Shown: positions 1 to 5,366, counted from the stretch's first letter. The stretch is DNA of 9,329 nucleotides from Candidatus Bathyarchaeota archaeon (GCA_026015225.1 JAOZGV010000160.1:1-9329); one strand, 5' to 3'. Numbers and translations are program-made. The notes: generated by a model not told the origin, from the letters alone.

Positions 1-2
1 AA

Positions 3-383
3 AGATTGATAAAAAATCTTCAAATAAGCGAAAATGGGAATCTAATTCCTCCTACGGGCAGTCCCCGTGATGTTTTTCTCCATATAAAACAGGATAAAAT
101 TGAAGAAATGTATGATTTCCTATCAGAAGAGTTGAAAGAAAAGGCAAAAATATTAAGAACTGAAGAAGCAATTAAAATGAATCTATTCGGGATAGGAAAA
201 CCAACCAAAGAATTCATCGATAGAATCGGAAATTTGTTAATTCTGCCTTATAATAATCATACAGTTTGGTACGAGCATTTAGAAGGAAGAAAATTTGACT
301 CCTTAGGACATCATGGAGGGCTTAATAAAGAAGAGATGTTGATTCCTTTTGCAGTTGCAAATCTTTCTGAACTAATTGAATAA
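3..383 (+). CDS. C-terminal part of an alkaline-phosphatase / PglZ-superfamily hydrolase (5' end outside window)
   Basis: The reading frame is already open at the left edge (AGA codon before the TTG at 6), so this is most likely the last ~127 residues of a longer protein rather than a gene starting here. Visible pieces are a TGSPRDVFLHIK segment, a helical stretch (IEEMYDFLSEELKEKA), an RIGNLLILPYNNHTVWYE strand region, and near the end LGHHGGLNKEEMLIPFAV. The G-x-HGG-L-x-x-EEM-hydrophobic-P signature is typical of the C-terminus of the alkaline phosphatase core fold (type I phosphodiesterase/nucleotide pyrophosphatase, PglZ-like), where the His helps bind a catalytic metal. The nucleophile Ser/Thr and the other metal ligands would lie upstream, out of view. 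Substrate cannot be inferred. It ends TAA, 22 nt from the convergent OsmC-like gene. Confidence 0.72.
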   Translation, partial: RLIKNLQISENGNLIPPTGSPRDVFLHIKQDKIEEMYDFLSEELKEKAKILRTEEAIKMNLFGIGKPTKEFIDRIGNLLILPYNNHTVWYEHLEGRKFDSLGHHGGLNKEEMLIPFAVANLSELIE

Positions 384-392
384 ATTTTTATA
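381..392 (+). terminator. T-rich stretch after the phosphatase-like gene
   Basis: The stop codon runs straight into TAAATTTTTATA. A T5 run without a stem fits archaeal U-tract termination and lies in the 22-nt gap between two convergent genes. Position and composition are the only evidence. Confidence 0.3.
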
Positions 393-405
393 AATAGAAT
401 AGCAT

Positions 406-795
406 TTAACTCTGAATTTTCTGTTCATGAAATGAGATTTCACTCATTAATGTTTTTTTAACCGGGCACGTTTTTGCGTATTTCCTAAGCCTATTACGTT
501 GATCTTCATTTAAAGGACCGATTAGCTCGATTTCATATTCGAATTTAACTTTACCAGGAATCGATCGGTCCAAAGATACTTGGGTTAAAATTTCTTTCAA
601 TGGGATTTTGTGCTTTTCCGCATTCATTCGTAACCAGATCGATAGGCAGGTGGCATATGCAGCTTCTACCAATTCGTGTGGACCAAAACCTGAACCACTA
701 CCCCCAAATTCCTTTGAAGCATCAGAAAGAGTATCGTACCTGCCATTAGTAAATTGGCACATAAATTTATTTTTCAAACTCTTGGTCTTAATCAT
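406..795 (-). CDS. OsmC/Ohr-family protein (thiol-dependent peroxidase-like)
   Basis: This 129-residue protein belongs to the OsmC/Ohr superfamily, homodimeric cytosolic enzymes that reduce organic or inorganic peroxides with a reactive Cys pair. Counting from the ATG at 795, the conserved block GPHELVEAAYATC (39-51) carries Glu43 and the first cysteine, Cys50; the second, Cys110, sits in the family motif CPVKKTL. Both cysteines are present, so the active site looks intact. A KVKFEYEIELIGPL strand (82-95) is the usual OsmC beta segment. The frame extends 13 residues further to a TTG at 834, but those residues (MYLSIHFTVGYII) are not family-like. A TATA-like block at 838-847 would put transcription near 817, leaving a ~20-nt leader for the ATG, so the ATG is preferred. 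No clear ribosome site. Convergent with the upstream phosphatase fragment. Confidence 0.85.
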   Translation of the reverse strand: MIKTKSLKNKFMCQFTNGRYDTLSDASKEFGGSGSGFGPHELVEAAYATCLSIWLRMNAEKHKIPLKEILTQVSLDRSIPGKVKFEYEIELIGPLNEDQRNRLRKYAKTCPVKKTLMSEISFHEQKIQS

Positions 796-837
796 AATGA
801 TATATCCAACCGTAAAATGAATCGATAAATACAATCC

Positions 838-847
838 ATTAATAAAT
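838..847 (-). promoter_or_regulatory. TATA-like promoter element for the OsmC-like gene
   Basis: Read on the minus strand this is ATTTATTAAT. The usual archaeal spacing of about 26 nt places transcription start near 817 and gives a short leader to the ATG at 795. Motif and spacing only. Confidence 0.35.
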
Positions 848-860
848 CTCTCATAATTAA

Positions 861-1013
861 AACATTGAGCGCGCGCGCGCTAAAATTGGGAAGCTACACA
901 GAAGAACGATAAAAGTAAAAAAAATCTGTTACATTGGAAAAGAAAGCAATAATCTAGTACATACAGAAGTGCTTGGAGTAGACAAGGATTCGTACACAGT
1001 TTATCGTAGTTAA
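861..1013 (+). other. Startless open frame, possible gene remnant
   Basis: A 50-codon frame stays open from just after a TAA at 858-860, through the (GC)6 tract, to a TAA at 1011. It has no upstream ATG, GTG or TTG. Its middle part (about 917-1010) reads KKICYIGKESNNLV followed by HTEVLGVDKDSYTVYRS. The composition is protein-like and loosely recalls the first strand of a Rossmann/GT-B domain. No family is recognised. An open frame of this length is not rare by chance, so it may be meaningless. The rest of the 796-1124 gap holds only the GC tracts, TGTAAATATC repeats and AT-rich DNA. Confidence 0.2.
868..881. repeat. (GC)6 self-complementary tract AGCGCGCGCGCGCT
   Basis: A perfect 14-nt palindrome of alternating purine-pyrimidine GC in an AT-rich intergenic region, about 73 nt upstream of the OsmC-like ATG. 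Such tracts are the classical sequence for left-handed Z-DNA and can also form cruciforms. It is the first of three similar tracts in the first 2.2 kb. Confidence 0.9.
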
Positions 1014-1080
1014 TGATAGTAAAAATTAGTTTTTTATAGTCAATTTAAGTGATTATTAATATTTTTCACAGTATTTTCTC

Positions 1081-1126
1081 TGTAAATATCTGTAAATATT
1101 CGCGCGCGCGCGCTTTTGTAAATATC
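1081..1126. repeat. Three TGTAAATAT(C/T) direct repeats around a GC tract
   Basis: Copies are at 1081-1090 (TGTAAATATC), 1091-1100 (TGTAAATATT, tandem with the first) and 1117-1126 (TGTAAATATC, overlapping the GH130 stop codon). The (CG)6C tract lies exactly between copies two and three. The pattern suggests an insertion or expansion of the GC tract within an older array of 10-mers, or a composite protein-binding site. Confidence 0.75.
1101..1114. repeat. (CG)6C tract followed by T4, 3' of the GH130 gene
   Basis: CGCGCGCGCGCGCT followed by TTT, located 11 nt beyond the GH130 stop codon. It is the second alternating GC tract in the window. It is self-complementary and sits at the 3' end of a gene, so it could act in termination or mRNA 3'-end structure. 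It differs from the other two tracts by having T instead of A on its left. Confidence 0.9.
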
Positions 1127-2057
1127 AGGTTTTATTTAAGGATCTAAGGAGTTCTTTTAATTCGGCAGTCGCAACGCACATAACAGTATCAGCGCCGCCA
1201 TAGTATAGATATATTTTATCTTTCTTAAGAACGGCCCCACAAGTGAAAACTACATTTGGGACATCCCCCTTGACCTCAAACTCTTCCTGTGGTTCCAGTA
1301 TCGGCTTCTTTCCTCTCTTTATTATTTTATATGGACATTCTAGATCTACCACTGCAGCTCCAAGTCTGTAGTTCCACTCTCTATCGACCCCATGATAAAT
1401 TATGAGCCACCCTTCTTCGGTTTTAATTGGAGGGGCCCCGCCACCAATTTTATAATGTTCCCAATCTTCTTTAGGACTCATTACTATGTCGGTATTGCCC
1501 CAATTTATCAGATCATTAGAATAAGCAATCCATATATGTGGAGGAATCCGATGATATATGACCCATTGACCCTTTATCTTCTCAGGAAATATGAATGCAT
1601 CTTTATTATCAACCCTTGGAAATGGATAATAACGCTTCCCCCATCTCCAATTCTTTTGAACAAAATCCTTCTTCGATATTGAGGTAATCGCTAACTGAAT
1701 TGTTTTAATTGAAGGCTTCATAAACGGCATTTTACCGTAGGCGGTATAAGTGAGGTATATTCTGTCCTTAATCTGAGTCAGTCTCGGATCTTCACATCCA
1801 AGACATTCTACTAAATTGCCCTTTTCTGGCTCAAATACTGGCCAATCCAATCTCTCCTCTATATGAAAACCATCTTTGGTCGATGCGTAACCTAATCTAG
1901 AAATTCCATCTTTCTTTCCTCTTGCTCTATATAAAAGATGTATTTTATCTTCTAAACATATGGCTGCCGAATTAAAGACCATATATGATTCCCAAAGATT
2001 TTTTGGATTAGGTGATAGTATTGGATTCCCCTTAAATCGCTCAAATAGGCCACACAT
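1125..2057 (-). CDS. GH130-family glycoside phosphorylase (beta-mannoside phosphorylase-like)
   Basis: This 310-residue cytosolic protein has no signal peptide and is a full-length GH130 enzyme with the five-bladed beta-propeller pattern. Family landmarks in order: FKGNPILSP (8-16), FNSAAI (28-33), LLYRARG (41-47), GCEDPRLT (87-94, with the conserved Asp90 expected to be the general acid), DAFIFPEK (153-160), GGGAPPIKTEEGW (205-217), YHGV (221-224), YRLGAAVVD (230-238), GDVPNVVFTCG (264-274) and YYGGAD (285-290). Family members cleave beta-mannosyl linkages with phosphate to give mannose-1-phosphate, or run in reverse. Several Arg/Lys that could hold phosphate are present, which favours a phosphorylase over the hydrolytic GH130 branch; the exact substrate is not determinable. 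ATG at 2057 is the natural start (residues 7-16 match family N-termini); there is no strong ribosome site. It is divergent from a glycosyltransferase and near a second one, which suggests shared work on a mannose-containing glycan. Confidence 0.9.
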   Translation of the reverse strand: MCGLFERFKGNPILSPNPKNLWESYMVFNSAAICLEDKIHLLYRARGKKDGISRLGYASTKDGFHIEERLDWPVFEPEKGNLVECLGCEDPRLTQIKDRIYLTYTAYGKMPFMKPSIKTIQLAITSISKKDFVQKNWRWGKRYYPFPRVDNKDAFIFPEKIKGQWVIYHRIPPHIWIAYSNDLINWGNTDIVMSPKEDWEHYKIGGGAPPIKTEEGWLIIYHGVDREWNYRLGAAVVDLECPYKIIKRGKKPILEPQEEFEVKGDVPNVVFTCGAVLKKDKIYLYYGGADTVMCVATAELKELLRSLNKT

Positions 2058-2072
2058 ATCGAAATTATACCG

Positions 2073-2132
2073 CCATTAAATAGATCTTCAGACCAATAAA
2101 TTAAACATCACTAATTTTTTGATGATATAAAA
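2073..2132 (-). promoter_or_regulatory. Promoter region of the GH130 gene
   Basis: On the minus strand there are TATA-like blocks TTTTATATC (2124-2132), AATTTATTGG (about 2094-2103) and CTATTTAATGG (2073-2083). Spacing would give leaders from about 45 nt down to nearly none, so the active one cannot be chosen. A small inverted repeat CATCA (2106-2110)/TGATG (2120-2124) overlaps this region. Confidence 0.35.
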
Positions 2133-2176
2133 CTGAAAGTACATGAATTACATAAATTTAGATCTTTAACATTACA

Positions 2177-2192
2177 AGCGCGCGCGCGCGCT
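2177..2192. repeat. (GC)7 self-complementary tract in the divergent GH130/glycosyltransferase promoter region
   Basis: AGCGCGCGCGCGCGCT, a 16-nt perfect palindrome of alternating purine-pyrimidine and the longest of the three GC tracts. It is 120 nt ahead of the GH130 start and 73 nt ahead of the inferred glycosyltransferase start, in the only region that can hold both promoters. It may form Z-DNA or a cruciform under the negative supercoiling that divergent transcription creates. Confidence 0.9.
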
Positions 2193-2211
2193 AACTTTTT
2201 GGATAGATATA

Positions 2212-2223
2212 AGATTATATTAT
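2212..2223 (+). promoter_or_regulatory. TATA-like promoter for the first glycosyltransferase
   Basis: AGATTATATTAT fits an archaeal TATA box. Its usual 26-nt spacing predicts transcription from about 2244, leaving a ~20-nt leader that contains the GGGGTG ribosome site at 2253-2258. Confidence 0.45.
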
Positions 2224-2252
2224 TGATTAGAGTATACTTTTCCAATTCTTTT

Positions 2253-2268
2253 GGGGTGCTGAATCTTA
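2253..2268 (+). promoter_or_regulatory. Ribosome binding site pointing at a TTA codon
   Basis: GGGGTGC (2253-2259) has the GTG core six bases (TGAATC) before the codon at 2266. The same core-to-start distance is seen at the genes starting at 4638 and 5379. The codon at that place is TTA, not ATG, GTG or TTG. This element is the main argument for where the first glycosyltransferase begins. Confidence 0.5.
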
Positions 2269-3315
2269 AAGATCGGTTTAATCGGAGCATGGAACACTGA
2301 TTCAGGTGCTTCTATACATGCGGAATTGATAGGTAGAGAATGGGTGAAAGCAGGCCATCAACTTTCTGTTTTTACCTTTTATGAACATAGTATCCATGGT
2401 ACTGGTATAACAAATAAAGATGAAGATTATGTTTTTCGTTGTTTCACCACTTCTAGACATCCAAAAATAAAACTGGATCCTCTTCCTTTTCTTAAAAAAG
2501 ACTATGAATATTTTGTTGTCGAAGATTTGGGCATGTTACCTCAAGCTCCTTTAGGAAAAATATTTCACTGGATAACAAGAAAAGCCAAGACCATCAATGT
2601 AATACATGATGGTAAGTTACAGGATAATCCAACATTTTATCAGTTTAATTGGGATGCAATTGTGGGTTTTGATGAAAGATATATTAAATTCCTTAAAGAA
2701 GCATATCCATTCGAACTGCTGCATCAAATCCCATTCCCCTACCATCAACTGATGGTTGGAGGCAAGATAACAGCAAGAAAAAAATTAAAATTGCCTCTTG
2801 GAAAAAAAATTTTATTTATGTTTGGATCTGCTGCTAGGATTGGTATCGAAACAATCCCTTGGATAATAAAATATGGCTCCGACTATCCTTTACAAATTCT
2901 TATTGTTAGCCAAGATAAAATTGCTATAACAAAGGCTCTGCGATACTCTAGAATAGCTAATATTGATATAAGGGAAGATATATTGACTATCTCTCAGCTA
3001 TACGACTATCTACATGCTTGCGATGCTCTTATCTTCAATAAACCTTCCCAACCACATGTTGTGGTTTCGAGTACAATTTTCCAGTGCCTGGGATCTGGGT
3101 GTCCAATAATAGCTAGAGAATCAAATGCAATAGAAACCCTTAACGATGAGGTTTTAAAATTCAAAAATCAGAAAGAATTTAAAGATTGCTTAATCGCGGT
3201 CTTGGAGCAGAAGAAAAAATATAGGAACTTAATTAAAAAGGCAGAAAATTTGATATTAAAAAATTCTCCTAAGAAAGTGTCTGAAAAATTTATAGAATTA
3301 TTTGAAAATCTATGA
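2266..3315 (+). CDS. GT-B-like glycosyltransferase, paralogue A, with apparent TTA start
   Basis: The protein is a likely soluble glycosyltransferase (GT4-like GT-B fold) of 349 residues if begun at 2266, nearly identical in length to its 348-residue paralogue at 3380-4426. The first canonical start is TTG at 2326, but that drops 20 residues (LKIGLIGAWNTDSGASIHAE) which match the paralogue's MKIGMMAAWNQTSGVSIHSE and form the first Rossmann strand and glycine loop. An in-frame TGA at 2260-2262 limits any further extension. Shared blocks: GREWVKAGH (23-31), FYQFNWDAIVGFDERY (124-139), IPFPYH (155-160), then a C-terminal domain with SSTIFQCLGSGCPIIARESNAIE. The latter corresponds to the GT-B nucleotide-sugar region, but the first Glu of the usual E-x7-E is not evident. 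Donor and acceptor are unknown; GH130 next door suggests mannose (inference). If TTA is not used for initiation, the gene may be damaged. Confidence 0.78.
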   Translation, partial: LKIGLIGAWNTDSGASIHAELIGREWVKAGHQLSVFTFYEHSIHGTGITNKDEDYVFRCFTTSRHPKIKLDPLPFLKKDYEYFVVEDLGMLPQAPLGKIFHWITRKAKTINVIHDGKLQDNPTFYQFNWDAIVGFDERYIKFLKEAYPFELLHQIPFPYHQLMVGGKITARKKLKLPLGKKILFMFGSAARIGIETIPWIIKYGSDYPLQILIVSQDKIAITKALRYSRIANIDIREDILTISQLYDYLHACDALIFNKPSQPHVVVSSTIFQCLGSGCPIIARESNAIETLNDEVLKFKNQKEFKDCLIAVLEQKKKYRNLIKKAENLILKNSPKKVSEKFIELFENL

Positions 3316-3346
3316 AATGTTCTAATCGATTTGTGAATATAAGTGG

Positions 3347-3369
3347 TCGTTTTTCAATCTTGCTCTTTT
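3347..3369 (+). terminator. T-rich stretch between the convergent glycosyltransferases
   Basis: The 64-nt gap contains GGTCGTTTTTC and then a second T4 run (CTCTTTTG). This fits U-tract termination for the plus-strand gene. No strong stem is visible. Confidence 0.3.
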
Positions 3370-3379
3370 GAATAGATAA

Positions 3380-4426
3380 TTAAAGAAGGGATTCAAAAAG
3401 CTCTATAAACATTTCAGCAATTTTTTTACTCTCATGTACTTTAGTCCATCTCTTTGCCTCTTCCCTAGCTTTCTTCCATTCATTCCCTTGTTCAAAAGCC
3501 TCAATTAAACAATTCTTGAACTCTTCTTGATTGGAATAATGAAGAACTGAATCTCTTACTTCATATAAGAAGTTTGAATCTCTAGCAGTAGCTACGCAAC
3601 CAGAACCCATGGCGAAATGAATCGTACTAGATAGGACAGCTAAATTATCGATAGATCTTTTTGGAAATAACCATGTATCACTCGCATGTAAATATTGGTA
3701 TAGTTCATCTCTTTCCAACACTTCTTTTCTAAAAACGCTTCGGCATCCCGAGAAATCTATATCAGATATTCTTTGCGTTTCACTGATTATAAATACTAAA
3801 AGATTGTAATCTTTACTCAATTCCCTAAAAACTTGCATTTCCTCCTCTTGTAGGTGTCTCCATTTTTGTCCAAAAATAAAGACTATCTTCGTATCCAAAG
3901 GGAGAGCAAGCTGTTTTCTAGCTTTAATCTTGTCCCCAGGATCCCATCTAGCATGAGGGAATGGAATTGTATGAATCATGTCATTTGGATAAATTTTTGA
4001 AAGGAAGTTTTTAAACCGGTCATCAAAGCAAACTACAGCGTCCCAATCATGTTGATAGAACGAGGGATCTCTTGAAATGCTATTCTCATGAACTACATGA
4101 ATTGTTTTACTTTTGCGTTTTATTACAGGAAATATCTTTTGTAGTTTATCCATCGGAACCATGTTTATGTCTTGAGCAACAAATATTTCATATTCATTTT
4201 CTACAAAAGGGGCTGGATCGAAAAAATTGGTAATCTGTCGAGTTCCAAAGCAACGAATCACATAATTTTCATCCTGCCCTATTAAGGAACGGCCATGATG
4301 ATCTTTCTCTATGAATGAGAATACTCTTAAATCATGACCTTGTTCCACCCATCTTCTGCCTACAAGCTCAGAATGAATAGAAACTCCTGAAGTTTGATTC
4401 CATGCCGCCATCATGCCAATTTTCAT
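3380..4426 (-). CDS. GT-B-like glycosyltransferase, paralogue B
   Basis: This 348-residue protein aligns end to end with the gene at 2266-3315. N-terminal domain: MKIGMMAAWN strand and loop (1-10), SIHSELVGRRWVEQGH (16-31), DINMVP (86-91), FYQHDWDAVVCFDDRF (123-138), IPFPHARWDPGDKIKARKQL (154-173). C-terminal domain: IVFIFGQKWR (181-190), ELYQYLHASDTWLFP (241-255), LSSTIHFAMGSGCVATARDSNFLYE (265-289). The GSGC/ARDSN segment corresponds to the GT-B nucleotide-sugar site; as in paralogue A, the upstream Glu of E-x7-E is replaced while a later Glu remains. No membrane segment or signal peptide, so it probably acts on the cytosolic side. The ATG at 4426 is supported by AAGTGA at 4435-4440 (8-nt spacing). 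It is convergent with paralogue A, 64 nt apart, so the pair is an inverted duplication that has diverged. Confidence 0.83.
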   Translation of the reverse strand: MKIGMMAAWNQTSGVSIHSELVGRRWVEQGHDLRVFSFIEKDHHGRSLIGQDENYVIRCFGTRQITNFFDPAPFVENEYEIFVAQDINMVPMDKLQKIFPVIKRKSKTIHVVHENSISRDPSFYQHDWDAVVCFDDRFKNFLSKIYPNDMIHTIPFPHARWDPGDKIKARKQLALPLDTKIVFIFGQKWRHLQEEEMQVFRELSKDYNLLVFIISETQRISDIDFSGCRSVFRKEVLERDELYQYLHASDTWLFPKRSIDNLAVLSSTIHFAMGSGCVATARDSNFLYEVRDSVLHYSNQEEFKNCLIEAFEQGNEWKKAREEAKRWTKVHESKKIAEMFIELFESLL

Positions 4427-4434
4427 GATTTATT

Positions 4435-4440
4435 TCACTT
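4435..4440 (-). promoter_or_regulatory. AAGTGA ribosome binding site for glycosyltransferase B
   Basis: AAGTGA on the minus strand, 8 nt before the ATG at 4426. It decides the start and is one of five identical sites in the window. Confidence 0.6.
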
Positions 4441-4464
4441 CTAAATTAGTATAGAATTCTTACG

Positions 4465-4478
4465 TTAATAAAAATAAT
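4465..4478 (-). promoter_or_regulatory. TATA-like promoter for glycosyltransferase B
   Basis: The minus strand reads TTATTTTTATTAA. Start of transcription is predicted near 4445, giving a leader just long enough to include the ribosome site. Confidence 0.4.
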
Positions 4479-4495
4479 TTCTCGAATCATTTACC

Positions 4496-4531
4496 ACAAA
4501 CAAGTCAAAATAGATGTCATCTATCGTTTGT
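4496..4531. promoter_or_regulatory. Nested inverted repeat in a divergent promoter region
   Basis: Outer arms ACAAAC (4496-4501) and GTTTGT (4526-4531) enclose inner arms ATAGAT (4510-4515) and ATCTAT (4519-4524) separated by GTC. All 12 arm positions pair. The element lies near the middle of the 211-nt gap between two divergent genes, where a regulator could act on both. It might be an operator or a hairpin; no regulator is known. Confidence 0.5.
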
Positions 4532-4591
4532 ACATAGTTGTGTTAATTTTATGAATATCAAATTAAAACTGCATTCGTGTAAAATAGTAAA

Positions 4592-4601
4592 TTTTTTATA
4601 T
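4592..4601 (+). promoter_or_regulatory. TATA-like promoter for the 121-residue protein gene
   Basis: TTTTTTATAT, 26 nt before a predicted transcription start near 4622. The resulting ~16-nt leader contains the AAGTGA site. Confidence 0.5.
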
Positions 4602-4625
4602 GATTGATAACCACCACAAGGAGTT

Positions 4626-4631
4626 AAGTGA
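4626..4631 (+). promoter_or_regulatory. AAGTGA ribosome binding site
   Basis: AAGTGA six nt before the ATG at 4638. A more classical AAGGAG lies at 4618-4623, but at 14 nt it is too far for good spacing. The wider string AAGTGACC-N2-TAATGA is repeated at the Cdc6-like start (5367-5382). Confidence 0.6.
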
Positions 4632-4637
4632 CCTCTA

Positions 4638-5003
4638 ATGAAAGCGAAAAAGGGCAAAATCATATGCTTTAAAATAAATGAGCCCTTCATCGACCATTGT
4701 CAAAAAACAATGGAAGAATGCTTTTTAGAATCATTAAAAAAATTTAGAGACACTGCACCGTCTTTTGATTTTCTTGGCTATGATTATATTCAGATAATTC
4801 CCAAGAAAAGCTATGAACAGTGGGATTCAGCAAATGATGGTTTCCAGGGATATAGACATAAAGAGACAGGGTGGACTGTCCCAGTTAATTGTATACAATG
4901 TGGAAAAACTCCAAGGATGTGGATCAAAACAAACAGCTCAATACGTTCTCAATTGGTCATTTCTAATGACTCGCCTATTTGGAATTTTATCGTTGTTAAA
5001 TAG
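4638..5003 (+). CDS. Uncharacterised 121-residue protein with one CxxC pair
   Basis: I do not recognise this family. The protein is soluble, with no signal peptide or membrane helix. It begins with a basic stretch (MKAKKGK), then a strand IICFKI and an amphipathic helix (HCQKTMEECFLESLKKF, 20-36) with two cysteines. A Tyr/Asp/Trp-rich middle (FDFLGYDYIQIIPKKSYEQWD) and the segment WTVPVNCIQCGKTPRMWI (79-96), with Cys85-x2-Cys88, follow. A single CxxC could be half of a zinc site completed by Cys10, His20, Cys21 or Cys28, but that is a guess. A TATA box and an AAGTGA site six nt before the ATG make it very likely a real gene. It is divergent from glycosyltransferase B and ends near a stem-loop with T4. 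Confidence 0.75.
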   Translation: MKAKKGKIICFKINEPFIDHCQKTMEECFLESLKKFRDTAPSFDFLGYDYIQIIPKKSYEQWDSANDGFQGYRHKETGWTVPVNCIQCGKTPRMWIKTNSSIRSQLVISNDSPIWNFIVVK

Positions 5004-5026
5004 TAAACGCATTCTGAGTGTTCGTT

Positions 5027-5046
5027 AAAGCGCATGCCCGCTTTTA
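5027..5046 (+). terminator. Stem-loop AAAGCG/CGCTTT with T-run
   Basis: AAAGCG-CATGCC-CGCTTTTA: 6-bp arms (5027-5032 with 5039-5044), 6-nt loop and T4, 23 nt past the stop codon of the 121-residue protein gene. It resembles an intrinsic terminator between two convergent genes. Its GC core also belongs to the intergenic GC-palindrome family. Confidence 0.5.
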
Positions 5047-5058
5047 GTAATAAGCTAG

Positions 5059-5205
5059 CTAACTTTCATGTTCCATTAAAACGTAAACTCCACTAAAACC
5101 AGCACCTATTGATTTAGCATCCCATCCATTCTTTACCATATCATTTATTTTTTTTACAAGCTTTCTACACTTACCTGTATCGTGGAGAATCTCATATTCT
5201 TTCAT
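5059..5205 (-). CDS. Small DUF4177-like protein (48 residues)
   Basis: Reading on the minus strand from the ATG at 5205 gives 48 residues: an N-terminal strand MKEYEILH, a helix GKCRKLVKKINDMVKNGWDAKSI, then a glycine turn and strand GFSGVYVLMEHES. This strand - helix ending in N-x3-K/E-x-GW - strand layout is that of DUF4177-type small proteins, a family of unknown function. The frame is open upstream through a GTG (5214-5212) and beyond, but family members begin at the (K)EYE strand, so the ATG is chosen. A weak AGTGG element precedes it by about 6 nt, and a TATA-like block at 5241-5250 predicts a leader of ~15 nt. It is convergent with the 121-residue protein gene. Confidence 0.68.
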   Translation of the reverse strand: MKEYEILHDTGKCRKLVKKINDMVKNGWDAKSIGAGFSGVYVLMEHES

Positions 5206-5240
5206 TTCAACCACTAAGATTCCTAACTTACAATTACTTT

Positions 5241-5250
5241 TTATAAATTT
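5241..5250 (-). promoter_or_regulatory. TATA-like promoter for the DUF4177-like gene
   Basis: The minus strand reads AAATTTATAA, predicting transcription from about 5220. The palindrome AGCGCACGCT (5251-5260) abuts its upstream edge, where BRE contacts would be. Confidence 0.4.
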
Positions 5251-5260
5251 AGCGCACGCT
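5251..5260. repeat. GC palindrome AGCGCACGCT
   Basis: AGCG-CA-CGCT, with 4-bp arms. It is the exact reverse complement of the element at 7199-7208 and a member of the intergenic GC-palindrome family. It lies between the divergent DUF4177-like gene and Cdc6-like fragment. Confidence 0.6.
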
Positions 5261-5310
5261 TGAATCTTTCTGGTTTAACAATATCTGAAAATTTTTCAAT
5301 TTCGAGCTAA

Positions 5311-5324
5311 TTTTATATTTATAT
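5311..5324 (+). promoter_or_regulatory. TATA-like promoter for the Cdc6-like fragment
   Basis: TTTTATATTTATAT is the strongest TATA-like stretch in the window, and would start transcription about 5343. A ~35-nt leader with AAGTGA at 5367-5372 follows. Confidence 0.5.
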
Positions 5325-5366
5325 GCGTTTCCAGTGGAAAAAATTTCGGAAAACGCAAAAACAATC

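Noticed and set aside
796..834. Longer OsmC-like protein starting at TTG 834
   Set aside because: The extra 13 residues do not look like the family, and the TATA-like block at 838-847 would put transcription start downstream of the TTG. The ATG at 795 is the better start.
1392..1682. Plus-strand frame of 96 codons inside the GH130 gene
   Set aside because: It is antisense to a gene with family motifs along its whole length, so it is a frame shadow.
868..2192. CRISPR array made of the GC tracts
   Set aside because: The tracts are unevenly spaced, only 13-16 nt long, lack uniform spacers, and one gap contains a whole gene.
4813..5028. Second plus-strand frame overlapping the 121-residue protein
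   Set aside because: No ribosome site and no family. The overlapping frame has a promoter, an AAGTGA site and a plausible composition.
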